A DNA stretch of 64,000 bases from Pseudomonas putida (GTDB lineage: Bacteria > Pseudomonadota > Gammaproteobacteria > Pseudomonadales > Pseudomonadaceae), in the NCBI RefSeq assembly GCF_028682455.1, contig NZ_JANHLD010000002.1:558001-622000 (forward strand), in the 5' to 3' direction. The notes under the pieces were generated by a model. That model ran no database searches. It was not told the origin of the DNA and saw nothing but the letters and a program-made list of their open reading frames with translations. The stretch's first letter is position 1, and every line of letters begins with the position of its first letter. Below, one piece after another: positions 25,290 through 35,497 of the stretch. A program made the position numbers and the translations under genes.

Positions 25290-27446
25290 TCAGGCTCCAC
25301 TGTCACGTGGGTAGAAGCGCTCGCCACGTGTGGCACGTTCACGTAACCAGGCCGATGGCTTGAAGTGCTCCCCTGCAATTTCGGCCAGATTCTCACAGCG
25401 CTCGACAAACACCTCGGCACCGACCGTATCGATCAAACTGAAAACGCCGCCAGTCCAGCTTGGGAAACCAATTCCCAGGATAGAGCCCACATCGCCTTCG
25501 GCAGGATCAGTGATCACGCCCTCCTCCATGCACCGGGCTGCCTCCAATGCTTGCGAATACAGCATGCGTTGCTTGATTTGCTCCACAGATGGTTGTTCGG
25601 CCAGCGGGGCATAAACGTCAGCCAGCCCGGCCCACAGCTCACGCTTTGCGTCCGGGTAGTCGTAGAACCCCTTGCCGACACGGCGGCCGATTCGACCCAG
25701 CTCGTCACAAAAACGTTGCTGTACGGCGAAACCTGGTGACGGTTTCCACTGCTCGCCCAGGGCACTGCGTTCTGCCTTGGCCGCCTTGTAGCCGTTCTCC
25801 AGGCCAATATCGTCCATCAAGCACAGCGGCCCGATGGGAAAACCGGCCAGTTTCGCCGCGTTGTCGATCAATGCCGGCTTCACCCCTGCGGCTACCATCG
25901 CCAATACGTCTTGCAAGTAAGCGGCGATAACGCGCGAAGTGAAGAAGCCTCGTGAATCCTTGACCACAATGGGCGTTTTACGCAGCAAGCGGATGTAATC
26001 CAGAGCATGCGCCAGGGTTTGTTCGCTGGTTTGCTCACCGACCACAACTTCGACCAGCGGCATGCGGTCCACCGGGGAGAAGAAGTGCAACCCGATAAAC
26101 CCGGTCGGCGCCTTAAGATCACGGGCCATTCCGCTGATCGGGAGCGTCGAGGTATTGGATGCCAGGATCGTTCCGGGGCGTAAGTGCTGTTGGGCTTTGG
26201 CGAATACCTCGGCCTTTACCTTGACGTCTTCGAAGACCGCTTCGACCACCAAGTCGCAATCGCCCAGCGCGGCGTAGTCACCGGTGGTCTGTATGCGTTG
26301 CAAAATCGCATCGGCAGTCGCTTGCTGCATTCGGGCTTTAGCGATCCGTTTGGCGAACTCATCGGCCAAACGCTGCTTGCCGTTGGCAGCCTGTTCGGCG
26401 CTGGCGTCGAGCAACACCACTTCAAGTCCGGCAATCGAAGAGCTGTGGGCGATACCTGCTCCCATCAGCCCAGCACCAATCACACCAATTTTGCGCAGGC
26501 TGGCCGGAGGGATATCTTTGGGCCGGCGACTGAGCTTCTCCAGCTCACCTTTGTTGACGAACAGCGTGCGGACCATGTTGCACGCCGTAGGGTCCATGAC
26601 CAATTTGGCGAACTCACAAGCCTCAATGTGCAAACCCGCATCGATGGGCACCGCGGTGCCACGCGCCACCGCGCTGAGCAAGGCAATCGGTGCCGGCAGG
26701 TTGCGGCCGGTATCACGAGCGATTTGAGTCGCGTTGAGGTTATAGAGATTGCCCAATTCGACATCGGCGAAACCGGCGCCCCCGGGCACTTGATAACCTT
26801 TCTTATCCCAAGGTTGCTGAGCATCGCCGTGCTCCAGAACCCAGGCCTTGGCCGTTGCCAACAGCTGATCGGCTGCGACAACTTGGTGCACGATTCCCTT
26901 GTCGAACGCCGCCTGCGGGCCCATCAGGGTGCCCTTGAGCATCAGTGGCAGAGCTTGTGCAACACCAATCAGCCGAGGGAGGCGCTGGCTACCGCCGGCA
27001 CCTGGCATCAGGCCGAGTGTTGCCTCGGGCAAACCCAGCAGGATTTTCGGATTATCCACGACGACACGGTGCTGGCAGGCCAGCGCAATTTCCAGCCCGC
27101 CCCCCAGCGCCGAACCGTTGATCGCAGCTACAAAAGGTTTACCGCAGGTCTCCAACTTTCGCAGCAACGGACTAAATGCCGTGGCCATCGCAAAAGCTTC
27201 CTCTGTGGAGATATCGCGCGCCAGGTCGCGAACAATCTGCTTGAGATCACCGCCGGCAACGAAATCTTTTTTCGCCGAGGTGATGATCACACCGCGCACG
27301 CCCGCATCACCGGTTACCCGGTTGACCACTTCAGCCAGTTCGTCGCGCAGTTGAGTCGTGATGGTATTGGCCAATTGGCCGGGAACATCCAGGGTGACCA
27401 CGGCGATACCCGCGTCATCCAGGCAATACTGAATACTTTCGAACAT
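25290..27446 (-). CDS. FadB-like enoyl-CoA hydratase/3-hydroxyacyl-CoA dehydrogenase
   Basis: 718 residues in two parts. Residues 1-190 are a crotonase domain with oxyanion-hole motif [17 protein letters not shown] near 110 and an [14 protein letters not shown] stretch. Residues about 310-715 are a 3-hydroxyacyl-CoA dehydrogenase with the NAD motif [19 protein letters not shown] and a catalytic His in GLHFFSP. It hydrates enoyl-CoA and oxidises the 3-hydroxyacyl-CoA, the middle two steps of beta-oxidation. It stands between the thiolase (30-bp gap) and the acyl-CoA dehydrogenase pair, so this operon encodes a complete cycle. Confidence 0.92.
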   Translation of the reverse strand: MFESIQYCLDDAGIAVVTLDVPGQLANTITTQLRDELAEVVNRVTGDAGVRGVIITSAKKDFVAGGDLKQIVRDLARDISTEEAFAMATAFSPLLRKLETCGKPFVAAINGSALGGGLEIALACQHRVVVDNPKILLGLPEATLGLMPGAGGSQRLPRLIGVAQALPLMLKGTLMGPQAAFDKGIVHQVVAADQLLATAKAWVLEHGDAQQPWDKKGYQVPGGAGFADVELGNLYNLNATQIARDTGRNLPAPIALLSAVARGTAVPIDAGLHIEACEFAKLVMDPTACNMVRTLFVNKGELEKLSRRPKDIPPASLRKIGVIGAGLMGAGIAHSSSIAGLEVVLLDASAEQAANGKQRLADEFAKRIAKARMQQATADAILQRIQTTGDYAALGDCDLVVEAVFEDVKVKAEVFAKAQQHLRPGTILASNTSTLPISGMARDLKAPTGFIGLHFFSPVDRMPLVEVVVGEQTSEQTLAHALDYIRLLRKTPIVVKDSRGFFTSRVIAAYLQDVLAMVAAGVKPALIDNAAKLAGFPIGPLCLMDDIGLENGYKAAKAERSALGEQWKPSPGFAVQQRFCDELGRIGRRVGKGFYDYPDAKRELWAGLADVYAPLAEQPSVEQIKQRMLYSQALEAARCMEEGVITDPAEGDVGSILGIGFPSWTGGVFSLIDTVGAEVFVERCENLAEIAGEHFKPSAWLRERATRGERFYPRDSGA

Positions 27447-27476
27447 GGAAATGCCCTGCTCCGTAAAGTGAGGTCT

Positions 27477-28700
27477 TCAGACGCGCTCGATGATCGTCGC
27501 TGCGCCCATACCGATACCGACGCACAAGGTGACCAGCGCGGTGCCGGCGCCGCTGCGCTCCAATTCGTCCAGGGCGGTACCCAGCAGCATTGCGCCTGTA
27601 GCCCCAAGGGGATGGCCCAGAGCGATTGCTCCACCGTTGACGTTGATACGCTCATGGGAAATGTCCAGGACGCGCATGTATTCGAGTACTACCGATGCGA
27701 AAGCCTCGTTGAGTTCGAACAAATCGATGTCGGCAACGCTCATTCCGGCGCGTTTGAGGGCTCGCAACGAAGCAGGAGCCGGGCCATCGAGCATGATGGT
27801 CGGGTCAGAACCAATCGAGGCAAAGCTGCGGATGCGCGCCCTCGGCTTGAGTCCCAAACGCTCACCTGCTTCGCGGCTGCCCACCAGCACGGCGGCGGCA
27901 CCGTCAACAATCCCCGAGGAGTTACCGGCCGTATGCACATGGTCGATTTCGAAGACTTCCGGGTACTTCTGCAAGGCAATGGCGTCATAGCCGCCCAACG
28001 TGCCCATTTGTGCAAATGCAGGTTGCAATGCGGCGAGGTCTTCGGCGCGTGTTTCAGGGCGTAGGTGTTCGTCACGATTGAGCAAGGTGCTACCGAGGGC
28101 ATCCACTACCGGGACCACTGAACGGGAAAAACGCCCTTCATTCCACGCCCGGGCAGCGCGCTGTTGGCTATGCAGTGCATAGCGGTCAACATCCGCCCGG
28201 CTAAACCCTGAACGGGTTGCAATCAAATCAGCACCTATGCCCTGGGGCGCAAAGTAAGTGCTATACGCCACCGCCGGGTCACGTGCCCAGGCGCTGCCCT
28301 GCGAGCCCATTGGCACTCTGGACATGGATTCGACACCGCCGCCGATCGCCAGGTCCAACTGACCAGCCATCACTTGCCCTGCCACCAGGTTAATCGCATC
28401 CAAGCCCGAGGAGCAGGCACGGTCGACATGAAAACCAGGCACCGACTGGTCATAACCAGCCATCAGAATCGCCGGACGGGTCAGGTTCGAGCCCTGTTCA
28501 CCAAAGGGCGTGACGATGCCGAAGCCGACCTCCTCTACCTCACGTGTATCGAGTTGACTGCGTCGCTGCACTGCACGTAATACCTGAGCCGCTAGCTCCA
28601 CGGACGGCACGGCGTGCAATCCGCCGTTGGCGCGACCACGACCGCGAGGCGTGCGTACATGATCAAAAATATAGGCATCAACCACCGTCTCTCTCCCCAT
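27477..28700 (-). CDS. Acetyl-CoA acyltransferase (thiolase)
   Basis: 407 residues from ATG 28700; a GTG seven codons earlier is possible, and neither has a strong ribosome-binding site. Active-site Cys is in [15 protein letters not shown] near residue 92. [17 protein letters not shown] with the catalytic His is near 357 and the second Cys is in TLCVGIGMG near 390. It cleaves 3-ketoacyl-CoA with CoA to acetyl- or propionyl-CoA. First gene of the leftward beta-oxidation operon, preceded by an extended inverted repeat at 28747-28771. Confidence 0.9.
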   Translation of the reverse strand: MGRETVVDAYIFDHVRTPRGRGRANGGLHAVPSVELAAQVLRAVQRRSQLDTREVEEVGFGIVTPFGEQGSNLTRPAILMAGYDQSVPGFHVDRACSSGLDAINLVAGQVMAGQLDLAIGGGVESMSRVPMGSQGSAWARDPAVAYSTYFAPQGIGADLIATRSGFSRADVDRYALHSQQRAARAWNEGRFSRSVVPVVDALGSTLLNRDEHLRPETRAEDLAALQPAFAQMGTLGGYDAIALQKYPEVFEIDHVHTAGNSSGIVDGAAAVLVGSREAGERLGLKPRARIRSFASIGSDPTIMLDGPAPASLRALKRAGMSVADIDLFELNEAFASVVLEYMRVLDISHERINVNGGAIALGHPLGATGAMLLGTALDELERSGAGTALVTLCVGIGMGAATIIERV

Positions 28701-28746
28701 CCGATTCAACCCATTCAGCACAAGGCACCGTGCCGATATTTGTTTT

Positions 28747-28771
28747 AATCATATATATCCTTTATATGATA
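28747..28771. promoter_or_regulatory. Extended inverted repeat upstream of thiolase operon
   Basis: ATCATATA at 28748-28755 mirrors TATATGAT at 28763-28770. The left part AATCATATATA is the same half-site found at 365 and 34344. It lies in the 108-bp gap between the TetR stop and the thiolase start. Confidence 0.5.
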
Positions 28772-28808
28772 AACAACCGTCACTGACAATCGCCCGACGC
28801 TTTGGCAT

Positions 28809-29519
28809 TTATGCCTGAGTCAACAGGCTGTGAAGCATGTGTGCTACCTCTCGCAAGGTGCTCTCGTCACCCAGGTAGTGCGGGCGCTCCATGGCAATGG
28901 AGCGCACCAGCAGATGCAAGGTGCGGCAAAAAAGATAGAGGGACTTGTCTGGATCACGGGCCTGAATGTCCCCAGAGAAGCGCTTGAACAACAGCCGAGC
29001 CGAACCATCCAACGGCGGCATGTAGCCATCATCTCTGGGTAGCAGCCGCAGCTGTTCGTAGTAGCGCACCTGTCGGCTGTTGGTCTCAGGATCAAGTGAG
29101 TGCAGTCGATGCCGCAGACCCAATGCGTGGCGGGTAATCACACAAACGCCGTCGAACAACGATGCATCGCTGGGAAGTTGTAAAACATCGGCCTGCATCT
29201 GCTGGCCTGTTTCATCGCAATATTCAGCGAATAGCACGTCCACGAGGCTATCCATGCTTGGGAAATATTCGTAGATCGAACTGGCAGCGACACCGGCATA
29301 TTCAGATAAGCGGATCAACGTCAGGGCTGGGCGCCCTTCGTGTTCCAGCAAATGTCGGGCAGCATCCCTGAGCGCCACCACTAGCGCCTCCGATCGCGCC
29401 TGACGCGGCTGCTTGCGCAATTGACCAAAATGCTCAAGTACCTGGCTGGCCTCGGCAAGAAGGGCGACCGGCGGAATAGGGTCGCCTGAAGGAGTAAGGT
29501 TGCGAGGAATGTATCCCAT
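28809..29519 (-). CDS. TetR/AcrR family regulator
   Basis: 236 residues. The helix-turn-helix lies at about residues 48-95, with LTLIRLSEYAGVAASSIYEYFPS giving helices 2-3 when read in two parts. It has an N-terminal extension of about 40 residues before the DNA-binding domain. The C-terminal domain is typical of PsrA/FadR-like TetR proteins that bind acyl-CoA, but this is only a resemblance. Same strand and directly upstream of the thiolase operon, divergent from the metallohydrolase gene at 29715, so it may control either. RBS AGAAGG. Confidence 0.84.
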   Translation of the reverse strand: MGYIPRNLTPSGDPIPPVALLAEASQVLEHFGQLRKQPRQARSEALVVALRDAARHLLEHEGRPALTLIRLSEYAGVAASSIYEYFPSMDSLVDVLFAEYCDETGQQMQADVLQLPSDASLFDGVCVITRHALGLRHRLHSLDPETNSRQVRYYEQLRLLPRDDGYMPPLDGSARLLFKRFSGDIQARDPDKSLYLFCRTLHLLVRSIAMERPHYLGDESTLREVAHMLHSLLTQA

Positions 29520-29643
29520 TTTAAAACCTTCTGGCCGAAGCTCCGGGGGCAGAATCCGGAGCTGCGTGCTGAGTTTTTTTTAAATTTCTTATATTTCAGC
29601 TAATTAGCCATCGCTCGAAAAGGATGATTTCCGGATAGGGCTT

Positions 29644-29659
29644 AATCAGCTAGATGAAT
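29644..29659. promoter_or_regulatory. GntR-type operator candidate upstream of metallohydrolase
   Basis: AATCAGCTAGATGAAT matches AATCA-N6-TGATT at 9 of 10 defined positions, 55 bp before the metallohydrolase start. Confidence 0.5.
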
Positions 29660-29714
29660 ATCATGAAAAGGCGCTGGAGACAAAAACAACAGATGCCTGC
29701 ATGAGGTACCCGCC

Positions 29715-30968
29715 ATGCATAAAAACTACGACCTGATACTCAAAGGCGGACGAGTAATCGACCCTGCCACCGGTCTCGACGGTATTCACGACCTGGCCGT
29801 CACGGCGGGTCGCATTGTCGCCATCGAGGCAAACCTGCCTCCCAGCCACGCTACGGAGGTCATCGACGTTCGTCAGAAATTGGTCATCCCAGGCATGATC
29901 GACCCCCACGCACATGTGTTCCGTTACATCACAGGTGTCCTGGGCATGGACGCCAATTGGGTGGGGGTTCAGTCCGGCGTAACAACACTGGTGGAGCAAG
30001 GCGGTGTAAGCGCAGCCACCCTGCCCGGCTTCGTGGAGTACGTGGTCAAAGCCAAGGCCAACCGCGTCCATGCGTTCCTCGCACCCTATGCTGCGGGCGG
30101 AGTTGGCGGCTTTTCTTACCCTGACCAGTTCACACCCGGCACCATCGATGTCGAGGCCACGCTCAAGGCGTTCGAAACCAGTCCGCAAGTAGCTAAAGGT
30201 ATGAAGTTCTGGGCTGAACAAGCGAGCCTGCTGAAATTTGGCGATGCCTCGATACGCAAAGTACGAACCATCGTCGATCAGGCCAAAGTGCCGATGTACG
30301 TGCACATGGGTGAACTGTGGCGCTTACCTGCAGAGGTTCATGCGCAATTCCCGTCTGAGCGGGTGCTGGAGACCGTACTGCCATTCATGCGTGCCGGCGA
30401 TATTTTCGCCCACGCCTATACCGATCGCCTGGGGGGCTTTTTCAACGCTGATGGCTCAGTTCGTTCCCTGGTTCGCCAAGCCATCGCCAGCGGTATCCAT
30501 ATCGATTTGGGCTACGGCGCAGCGACCAACTTCAAATTGGTTCGCCAAGGCCTGGAGCAGGACTTCCTGCCACAGACGCTGGGTGCCGACATCCATGCCT
30601 ATAACACCGCGATCAAGGACCCTCATATCGATACCGGCGGGCGCGGTCGGTTCAATGGCCATCCCGGTGTAGCCGCCGGCATGAACCTGTTGATGGCCTT
30701 TGGCGTTCCCCTGGAGCGAGTCATTCCGATGGCCACGTCAAATCCAGCAAGGATATTTCTGAGGGAGCAAGATGGTGTCGGCACGTTGAAAATCGGCGCA
30801 GTGGCCGATATCACGGTACTCGACGATCTGCGCGGCCGCTGGCGATTGACCGATACCTCTGACGATCAGGTTCTTACCGAGCGACTGCTGCATCCCAGCT
30901 TCTGCCTCAAGGACGGGCTGTACCACGTCGCCGATTCGGCGCTGTTGTCACTTCCGGAGGAAGTCTGA
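29715..30968 (+). CDS. Amidohydrolase/deacetylase-type metallohydrolase
   Basis: 417 residues, with the dihydroorotase/urease-like amidohydrolase layout. GGRVIDPATG at the N-terminus and VIPGMIDPHAHVF near residue 60 give the HxH metal pair. A lysine region is in KGMKFWAEQ near 157. Later His positions are in MYVHMGE near 196 and FAHAYTD near 231. The C-terminal Asn-Pro-Ala-Arg and GADI-type segment (AVADITVLDD) completes the barrel. Relatives act on cyclic amides, N-acyl groups or lactone-like bonds; the true substrate is unknown. Its stop shares a base with the following ATG, so it is coupled to the FAD oxidase. Confidence 0.82.
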   Translation: MHKNYDLILKGGRVIDPATGLDGIHDLAVTAGRIVAIEANLPPSHATEVIDVRQKLVIPGMIDPHAHVFRYITGVLGMDANWVGVQSGVTTLVEQGGVSAATLPGFVEYVVKAKANRVHAFLAPYAAGGVGGFSYPDQFTPGTIDVEATLKAFETSPQVAKGMKFWAEQASLLKFGDASIRKVRTIVDQAKVPMYVHMGELWRLPAEVHAQFPSERVLETVLPFMRAGDIFAHAYTDRLGGFFNADGSVRSLVRQAIASGIHIDLGYGAATNFKLVRQGLEQDFLPQTLGADIHAYNTAIKDPHIDTGGRGRFNGHPGVAAGMNLLMAFGVPLERVIPMATSNPARIFLREQDGVGTLKIGAVADITVLDDLRGRWRLTDTSDDQVLTERLLHPSFCLKDGLYHVADSALLSLPEEV

Positions 30969-32356
30969 TGGGCGGGTTGTTTGCCAGTGATTTTGCCGAC
31001 TTGCTCGAACCCTCGGCGATATTGAATGCCGAACAGGCCGCCCAGCGCAGTGTAGCGCCCAGTAGGCCGGAGCAGGCGCTACAAGTACGCTGCTTGCTGC
31101 GTCCGAGCAGTACCGAACAAGTCAGTGCCATTCTCAAGCGCTGCCACTCAGCTGGCCAGCCCGTTACGGTGTTGGGGGGTATGGGTGGCGGTGGCGGTTT
31201 CAGCCACGCCAATGAGGTAGCGATATCCACAGAGCGCTTCAATGCCATCGAGCACATCGACACCCGCTCCAGCATCGCCTTGGTGCAAGCCGGATGCGTA
31301 CTTCAAACACTGCATGAGCAGCTGCAACCTCTGGGCTTTGGCTACGGCGTCGACTATGGCGGGCGCGGCTCCGCGACCCTGGGTGGCAACATTGCCACCA
31401 ATGCCGGCGGCAGTCAGGTGCTTCGCTACGGAATGACCCGCGAACAGGTACTTGGACTCGAAGTGGTACTGGCTGACGGGACCGTCTTGTCTTCGCTAAA
31501 TCGTATGCTCAAAAACAATGCAGGCTACGACCTGAAGCAGCTTTTCATCGGTAGCGAGGGCACTCTGGGCATCGTCACCCGTGCGGTACTGCGCCTACGG
31601 CCGCTTCCTATCAGTCAAAACACTGCATTGCTGGCATTATCGGGCTTCGACGAGGTCACTGAACTGCTTGCCCATTGCCAACAGAACTTTCCCGGCAGCC
31701 TGACGAGCTTTGAAGTCATGTGGAAGGGTTTCTACCGCGGTGCAATCCAAGGGCATGTTGCCCCCCTGCCTGCTGATCAGCCTTTCTATGTATTGGTTGA
31801 GACCAGCGGCGCAACACCCGAGCGTGATAGAGAGCACTTCGAGACCATCATGCAGCAGGCTTTGGAGCACGGGTGGGCAGTCGATGCCGTACTGGCCAGT
31901 TCGCACGACCAGCGCAATGCGCTGTGGGAGGTACGTGAACGGGTGTTGTGGATCATGACCGCGCCAAGCTGGTTTGTGTTCGACATCAGCCTGGCCCCCT
32001 CGGCAATGTCAGATTACCTGTCCACCGTTGCGCAAAGGTTGGCTGACCAGTGGGCGGCAGCCGAACTGGTGGTGTTCGGCCATATCGCCGATGGAAACCT
32101 GCATGCATTCGTGCGTTTCGCCGAAAAAATGCCGGAGGAAACCTACGAGCAACTCTGCACCTTGCTTTATTCGCCATTGACGCCCTTGGGGGGATCCATG
32201 GCTGCCGAACACGGTGTCGGACAGAGCAAGGTCACGCACTTGCACTACTCACGAACTCCCGAAGAGATGTCGCTGATGTACGCGCTCAAATGTAGCCTCG
32301 ATCCCAAGAACATCCTCAACCCCGGCCGAGTGCTGAGCGCTCAGCCTCTTACCTGA
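30968..32356 (+). CDS. FAD-linked oxidase, GlcD/D-lactate dehydrogenase type
   Basis: 462 residues. A PCMH-type FAD-binding domain covers about residues 35-215 with VLGGMGGGGGF and GGRGSATLGGNIATNAGG. The C-terminal cap ends in the metal-binding and flavin-side region AAEHGVGQSK and DPKNILNPGRV. Such enzymes oxidise D-2-hydroxy acids to 2-keto acids and pass electrons to the respiratory chain or an electron-transfer protein. Start ATG overlaps the metallohydrolase stop. An FMN-type 2-hydroxy-acid dehydrogenase follows two genes later, so the operon may handle both stereoisomers of one hydroxy acid (inference). Confidence 0.88.
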   Translation: MGGLFASDFADLLEPSAILNAEQAAQRSVAPSRPEQALQVRCLLRPSSTEQVSAILKRCHSAGQPVTVLGGMGGGGGFSHANEVAISTERFNAIEHIDTRSSIALVQAGCVLQTLHEQLQPLGFGYGVDYGGRGSATLGGNIATNAGGSQVLRYGMTREQVLGLEVVLADGTVLSSLNRMLKNNAGYDLKQLFIGSEGTLGIVTRAVLRLRPLPISQNTALLALSGFDEVTELLAHCQQNFPGSLTSFEVMWKGFYRGAIQGHVAPLPADQPFYVLVETSGATPERDREHFETIMQQALEHGWAVDAVLASSHDQRNALWEVRERVLWIMTAPSWFVFDISLAPSAMSDYLSTVAQRLADQWAAAELVVFGHIADGNLHAFVRFAEKMPEETYEQLCTLLYSPLTPLGGSMAAEHGVGQSKVTHLHYSRTPEEMSLMYALKCSLDPKNILNPGRVLSAQPLT

Positions 32357-32367
32357 GTGACTCCTGT

Positions 32368-33156
32368 ATGCAAATTGATATGAGCGGACGCGTGGCATTG
32401 ATCACTGGTGGCAGCAAAGGCCTGGGGTTCGCCACCGCAGAGCGGTTCATCCGTAGTGGTGCGAGCGTCGCAGTGATCGCCCGCGACTCAGTGCAATTGG
32501 ATTCGGCAGTCGCACGGCTAAATGCCCTCGCGCCCGGCCACGCTGCCGGATTTGTTTGCGACGTGACTCAGGCCGAGCAAGTCGAAGCAAGCTTCGCCGC
32601 CGTCCTGACACGTTTCGCCAAAGTCGATATTTTGCTCAACAACGCCGGCGAACATGCCCACGGTGAATTCGAGACCTTGACTGATGCCCAATGGCAACAC
32701 GACCTGGACCTAAAGCTATTTCCGGTTATCCGTTTTAGCCGGCTGGCCCTGCCTGGCATGAAGGAGCGACGCTGGGGGCGGATTCTCAACAGCATTAACG
32801 TGTTCGCCAAGGCACCTCGCGCTAATACCGCGCCGACCTGCGTCAGCCGTGCGGCGACCATGGCGTTGACCAAAGCGCTCGCCGGAGAGTGCGCACCCTA
32901 TAACGTACTGATCAATGCGCTGGCGATCGGGATTATTGAAAGTGACCAGTTTCGCCGAGGTTATGCAAATAGCGACGGCAAACAATCCTACGAGCAATAC
33001 ATGCACGCAAAGGCTGTCAGCCTGGGCATTCCACTGCAACGCGCAGGACAACCGCGGGAATTCGCCGATCTCGCCTGTTTTCTGGCCAGCGAAGCAGGCT
33101 CGTTCATTACGGGTAGCGTCATCAACGTCGACGGCGGTATGAGCCCGGTGGTGTGA
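32368..33156 (+). CDS. SDR-fold protein lacking the YxxxK catalytic motif
   Basis: 262 residues. The cofactor motif TGGSKGLG near residue 12 and NNAGEHA near 90 are intact, and the C-terminal GSVINVDGGMSPV is classical. Where YxxxK should appear, near residues 157-165, the sequence is TAPTCVSRAATMALTK: the Tyr position is Thr and the Lys position is Arg. The preceding Ser also sits in an unusual NSINVFAKAP context. It may use a different mechanism, bind substrate without reducing it, or act as a lyase-like enzyme. It sits 11 bp after the FAD oxidase and directly before the FMN dehydrogenase. Confidence 0.8.
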   Translation: MQIDMSGRVALITGGSKGLGFATAERFIRSGASVAVIARDSVQLDSAVARLNALAPGHAAGFVCDVTQAEQVEASFAAVLTRFAKVDILLNNAGEHAHGEFETLTDAQWQHDLDLKLFPVIRFSRLALPGMKERRWGRILNSINVFAKAPRANTAPTCVSRAATMALTKALAGECAPYNVLINALAIGIIESDQFRRGYANSDGKQSYEQYMHAKAVSLGIPLQRAGQPREFADLACFLASEAGSFITGSVINVDGGMSPVV

Positions 33157-33158
33157 GC

Positions 33159-34334
33159 ATGCCTCGAATGACACTGAACAAAGCTGTCACGGTCTCGGAT
33201 TTGGTGGCGATTGCGCGTCAGCGAATTCCAGGCTTCGCATTTGATTACCTGGATAGCGGTGCCGGCGATGACGCGGGTGTCCAACGCAACGCGCGTGCCT
33301 TCGAGCAAGTGCTCCTTAAGCCGCGCTACCTGCGAGGTCTGAACGTCCAGAAGGTAAATACCGGCATTGAACTTTTCGGTCAGACCTACGCCTGGCCTAT
33401 CGGTATTGCCCCCACAGGAATGAACCAGTTGATCTGGCCCAGCGCTGACCATGATCTCGGAATGCTCGCGAAAAAGAACGGAATTCCTGTGGTCAATAGC
33501 ACACTGGCGACGCTGAGTGTTGACAAGGTTGCAGCGCTTGCCCCCACGCAAACCTGGTTTCAACTCTACTCACGGAACCACGCCGCATTAAATCGCGAAC
33601 TGTTACGCAAGGCCTGGGATGCGGGCGTCAAGGTCCTGGTGGTGACAGCCGACCTTCCCAGCGCCCCGAACCGCAATCGCGACGCCCGCAATGGCTTTGG
33701 TGTCGCAACGTTTCACATGACTCCCCGCACCGTGGCTGCTGCACTCAAGCGCCCAGTCTGGTTATGGCACTGGTTGCGCCAAGGGCGCTTGAGCTTCGAA
33801 AACCTGAGCCACTTGATCGGTACCGGCAGTGGCAATCCGGTACTCGCGGCACTGGCGCGACAAACCAAACAAGACCTGAGCTGGAGCGATCTGGACGAAC
33901 TGCGTCATGACTGGCCCGGCTACCTGGTTATCAAGGGCATCCTGGACACAAATGATGCGCGAGAGTGTGTCAAGCGAGGCGCTGACGGGGTCTGGGTTTC
34001 CAATCATGGCGGTCGTCAACTGGAGTCCGCGCCCGCGGCACTGGACTGCCTTGCCGCGGTAGTCGACGGCGTCGGCGACTGTACCAAAGTACTTTTCGAT
34101 AGCGGCGTGCGCAGTGGCGAAGACGTAGTCAAGGCCCTCGCACTGGGAGCCGATTTCGTTTTCAGTGGGCGTAGTTTTCTCTACGGCTGTGCGGCTGCAG
34201 GAATGGAGGGAGCACAAAAAGTTTGCGACCTGTACACCCGTGACATCGCTCGCACCATGGCTCAGATCGGTTGCGCCCGCGTGAGCGAACTCAACCGAGA
34301 CTGGCTCATCGATCCGCGCACCATAAACTCATAG
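33159..34334 (+). CDS. FMN-dependent 2-hydroxy-acid dehydrogenase (LldD/mandelate type)
   Basis: 391 residues from ATG 33159; a GTG six bases earlier overlaps the SDR stop. FDYLDSGAGDD near residue 28 and IGIAPTGMNQL near 82 fit the family. The catalytic His is in SNHGGRQLE near 284, and FDSGVRSGEDVVKAL with FSGRSFLYG forms the FMN phosphate site, as in the lactate/mandelate/glycolate oxidase family. It oxidises an L-2-hydroxy acid to a 2-keto acid; the sequence does not show whether oxygen or quinone is the acceptor. Last gene of the 29715-34334 unit. The next gene has its own operator-like site. Confidence 0.88.
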   Translation: MPRMTLNKAVTVSDLVAIARQRIPGFAFDYLDSGAGDDAGVQRNARAFEQVLLKPRYLRGLNVQKVNTGIELFGQTYAWPIGIAPTGMNQLIWPSADHDLGMLAKKNGIPVVNSTLATLSVDKVAALAPTQTWFQLYSRNHAALNRELLRKAWDAGVKVLVVTADLPSAPNRNRDARNGFGVATFHMTPRTVAAALKRPVWLWHWLRQGRLSFENLSHLIGTGSGNPVLAALARQTKQDLSWSDLDELRHDWPGYLVIKGILDTNDARECVKRGADGVWVSNHGGRQLESAPAALDCLAAVVDGVGDCTKVLFDSGVRSGEDVVKALALGADFVFSGRSFLYGCAAAGMEGAQKVCDLYTRDIARTMAQIGCARVSELNRDWLIDPRTINS

Positions 34335-34343
34335 TTGCGGCAT

Positions 34344-34359
34344 AATGGTATATATGATT
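34344..34359. promoter_or_regulatory. GntR-type operator candidate upstream of second nitronate-monooxygenase-family gene
   Basis: AATGGTATATATGATT has an exact TGATT arm and a weaker left arm. Its reverse complement matches 365-380 in 15 of 16 bases, and both sites precede paralogous genes. Confidence 0.5.
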
Positions 34360-34370
34360 ATTATAATTGA

Positions 34371-35375
<1,005 letters not shown>

Positions 35376-35434
35376 TTGAAAGCAAAAGTAAGTCGCACAC
35401 TTTCAGCCACGACAAAACGAAAGCGTTTATCGTC

Positions 35435-35471
35435 ACGTACCCAGGCCCTGCCAGCCAGTCTCTGGGTACGT
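35435..35471. repeat. Inverted repeat upstream of ComB-like gene
   Basis: ACGTACCCAG at 35435-35444 and CTGGGTACGT at 35462-35471 are perfectly complementary with a 17-base spacer. It could be an operator or an mRNA leader hairpin; it is unlike the AATCA dyads. Confidence 0.5.
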
Positions 35472-35497
35472 CACGTTGGCCGCGAGGAAACTGCACA

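Noticed and set aside
26184-28064. A 626-codon open frame on the plus strand opposite the FadB-like and thiolase genes
   Set aside because: It is the antisense shadow of two clear minus-strand genes, is rich in His/Gln/Arg as such shadows are, and has no family motifs.
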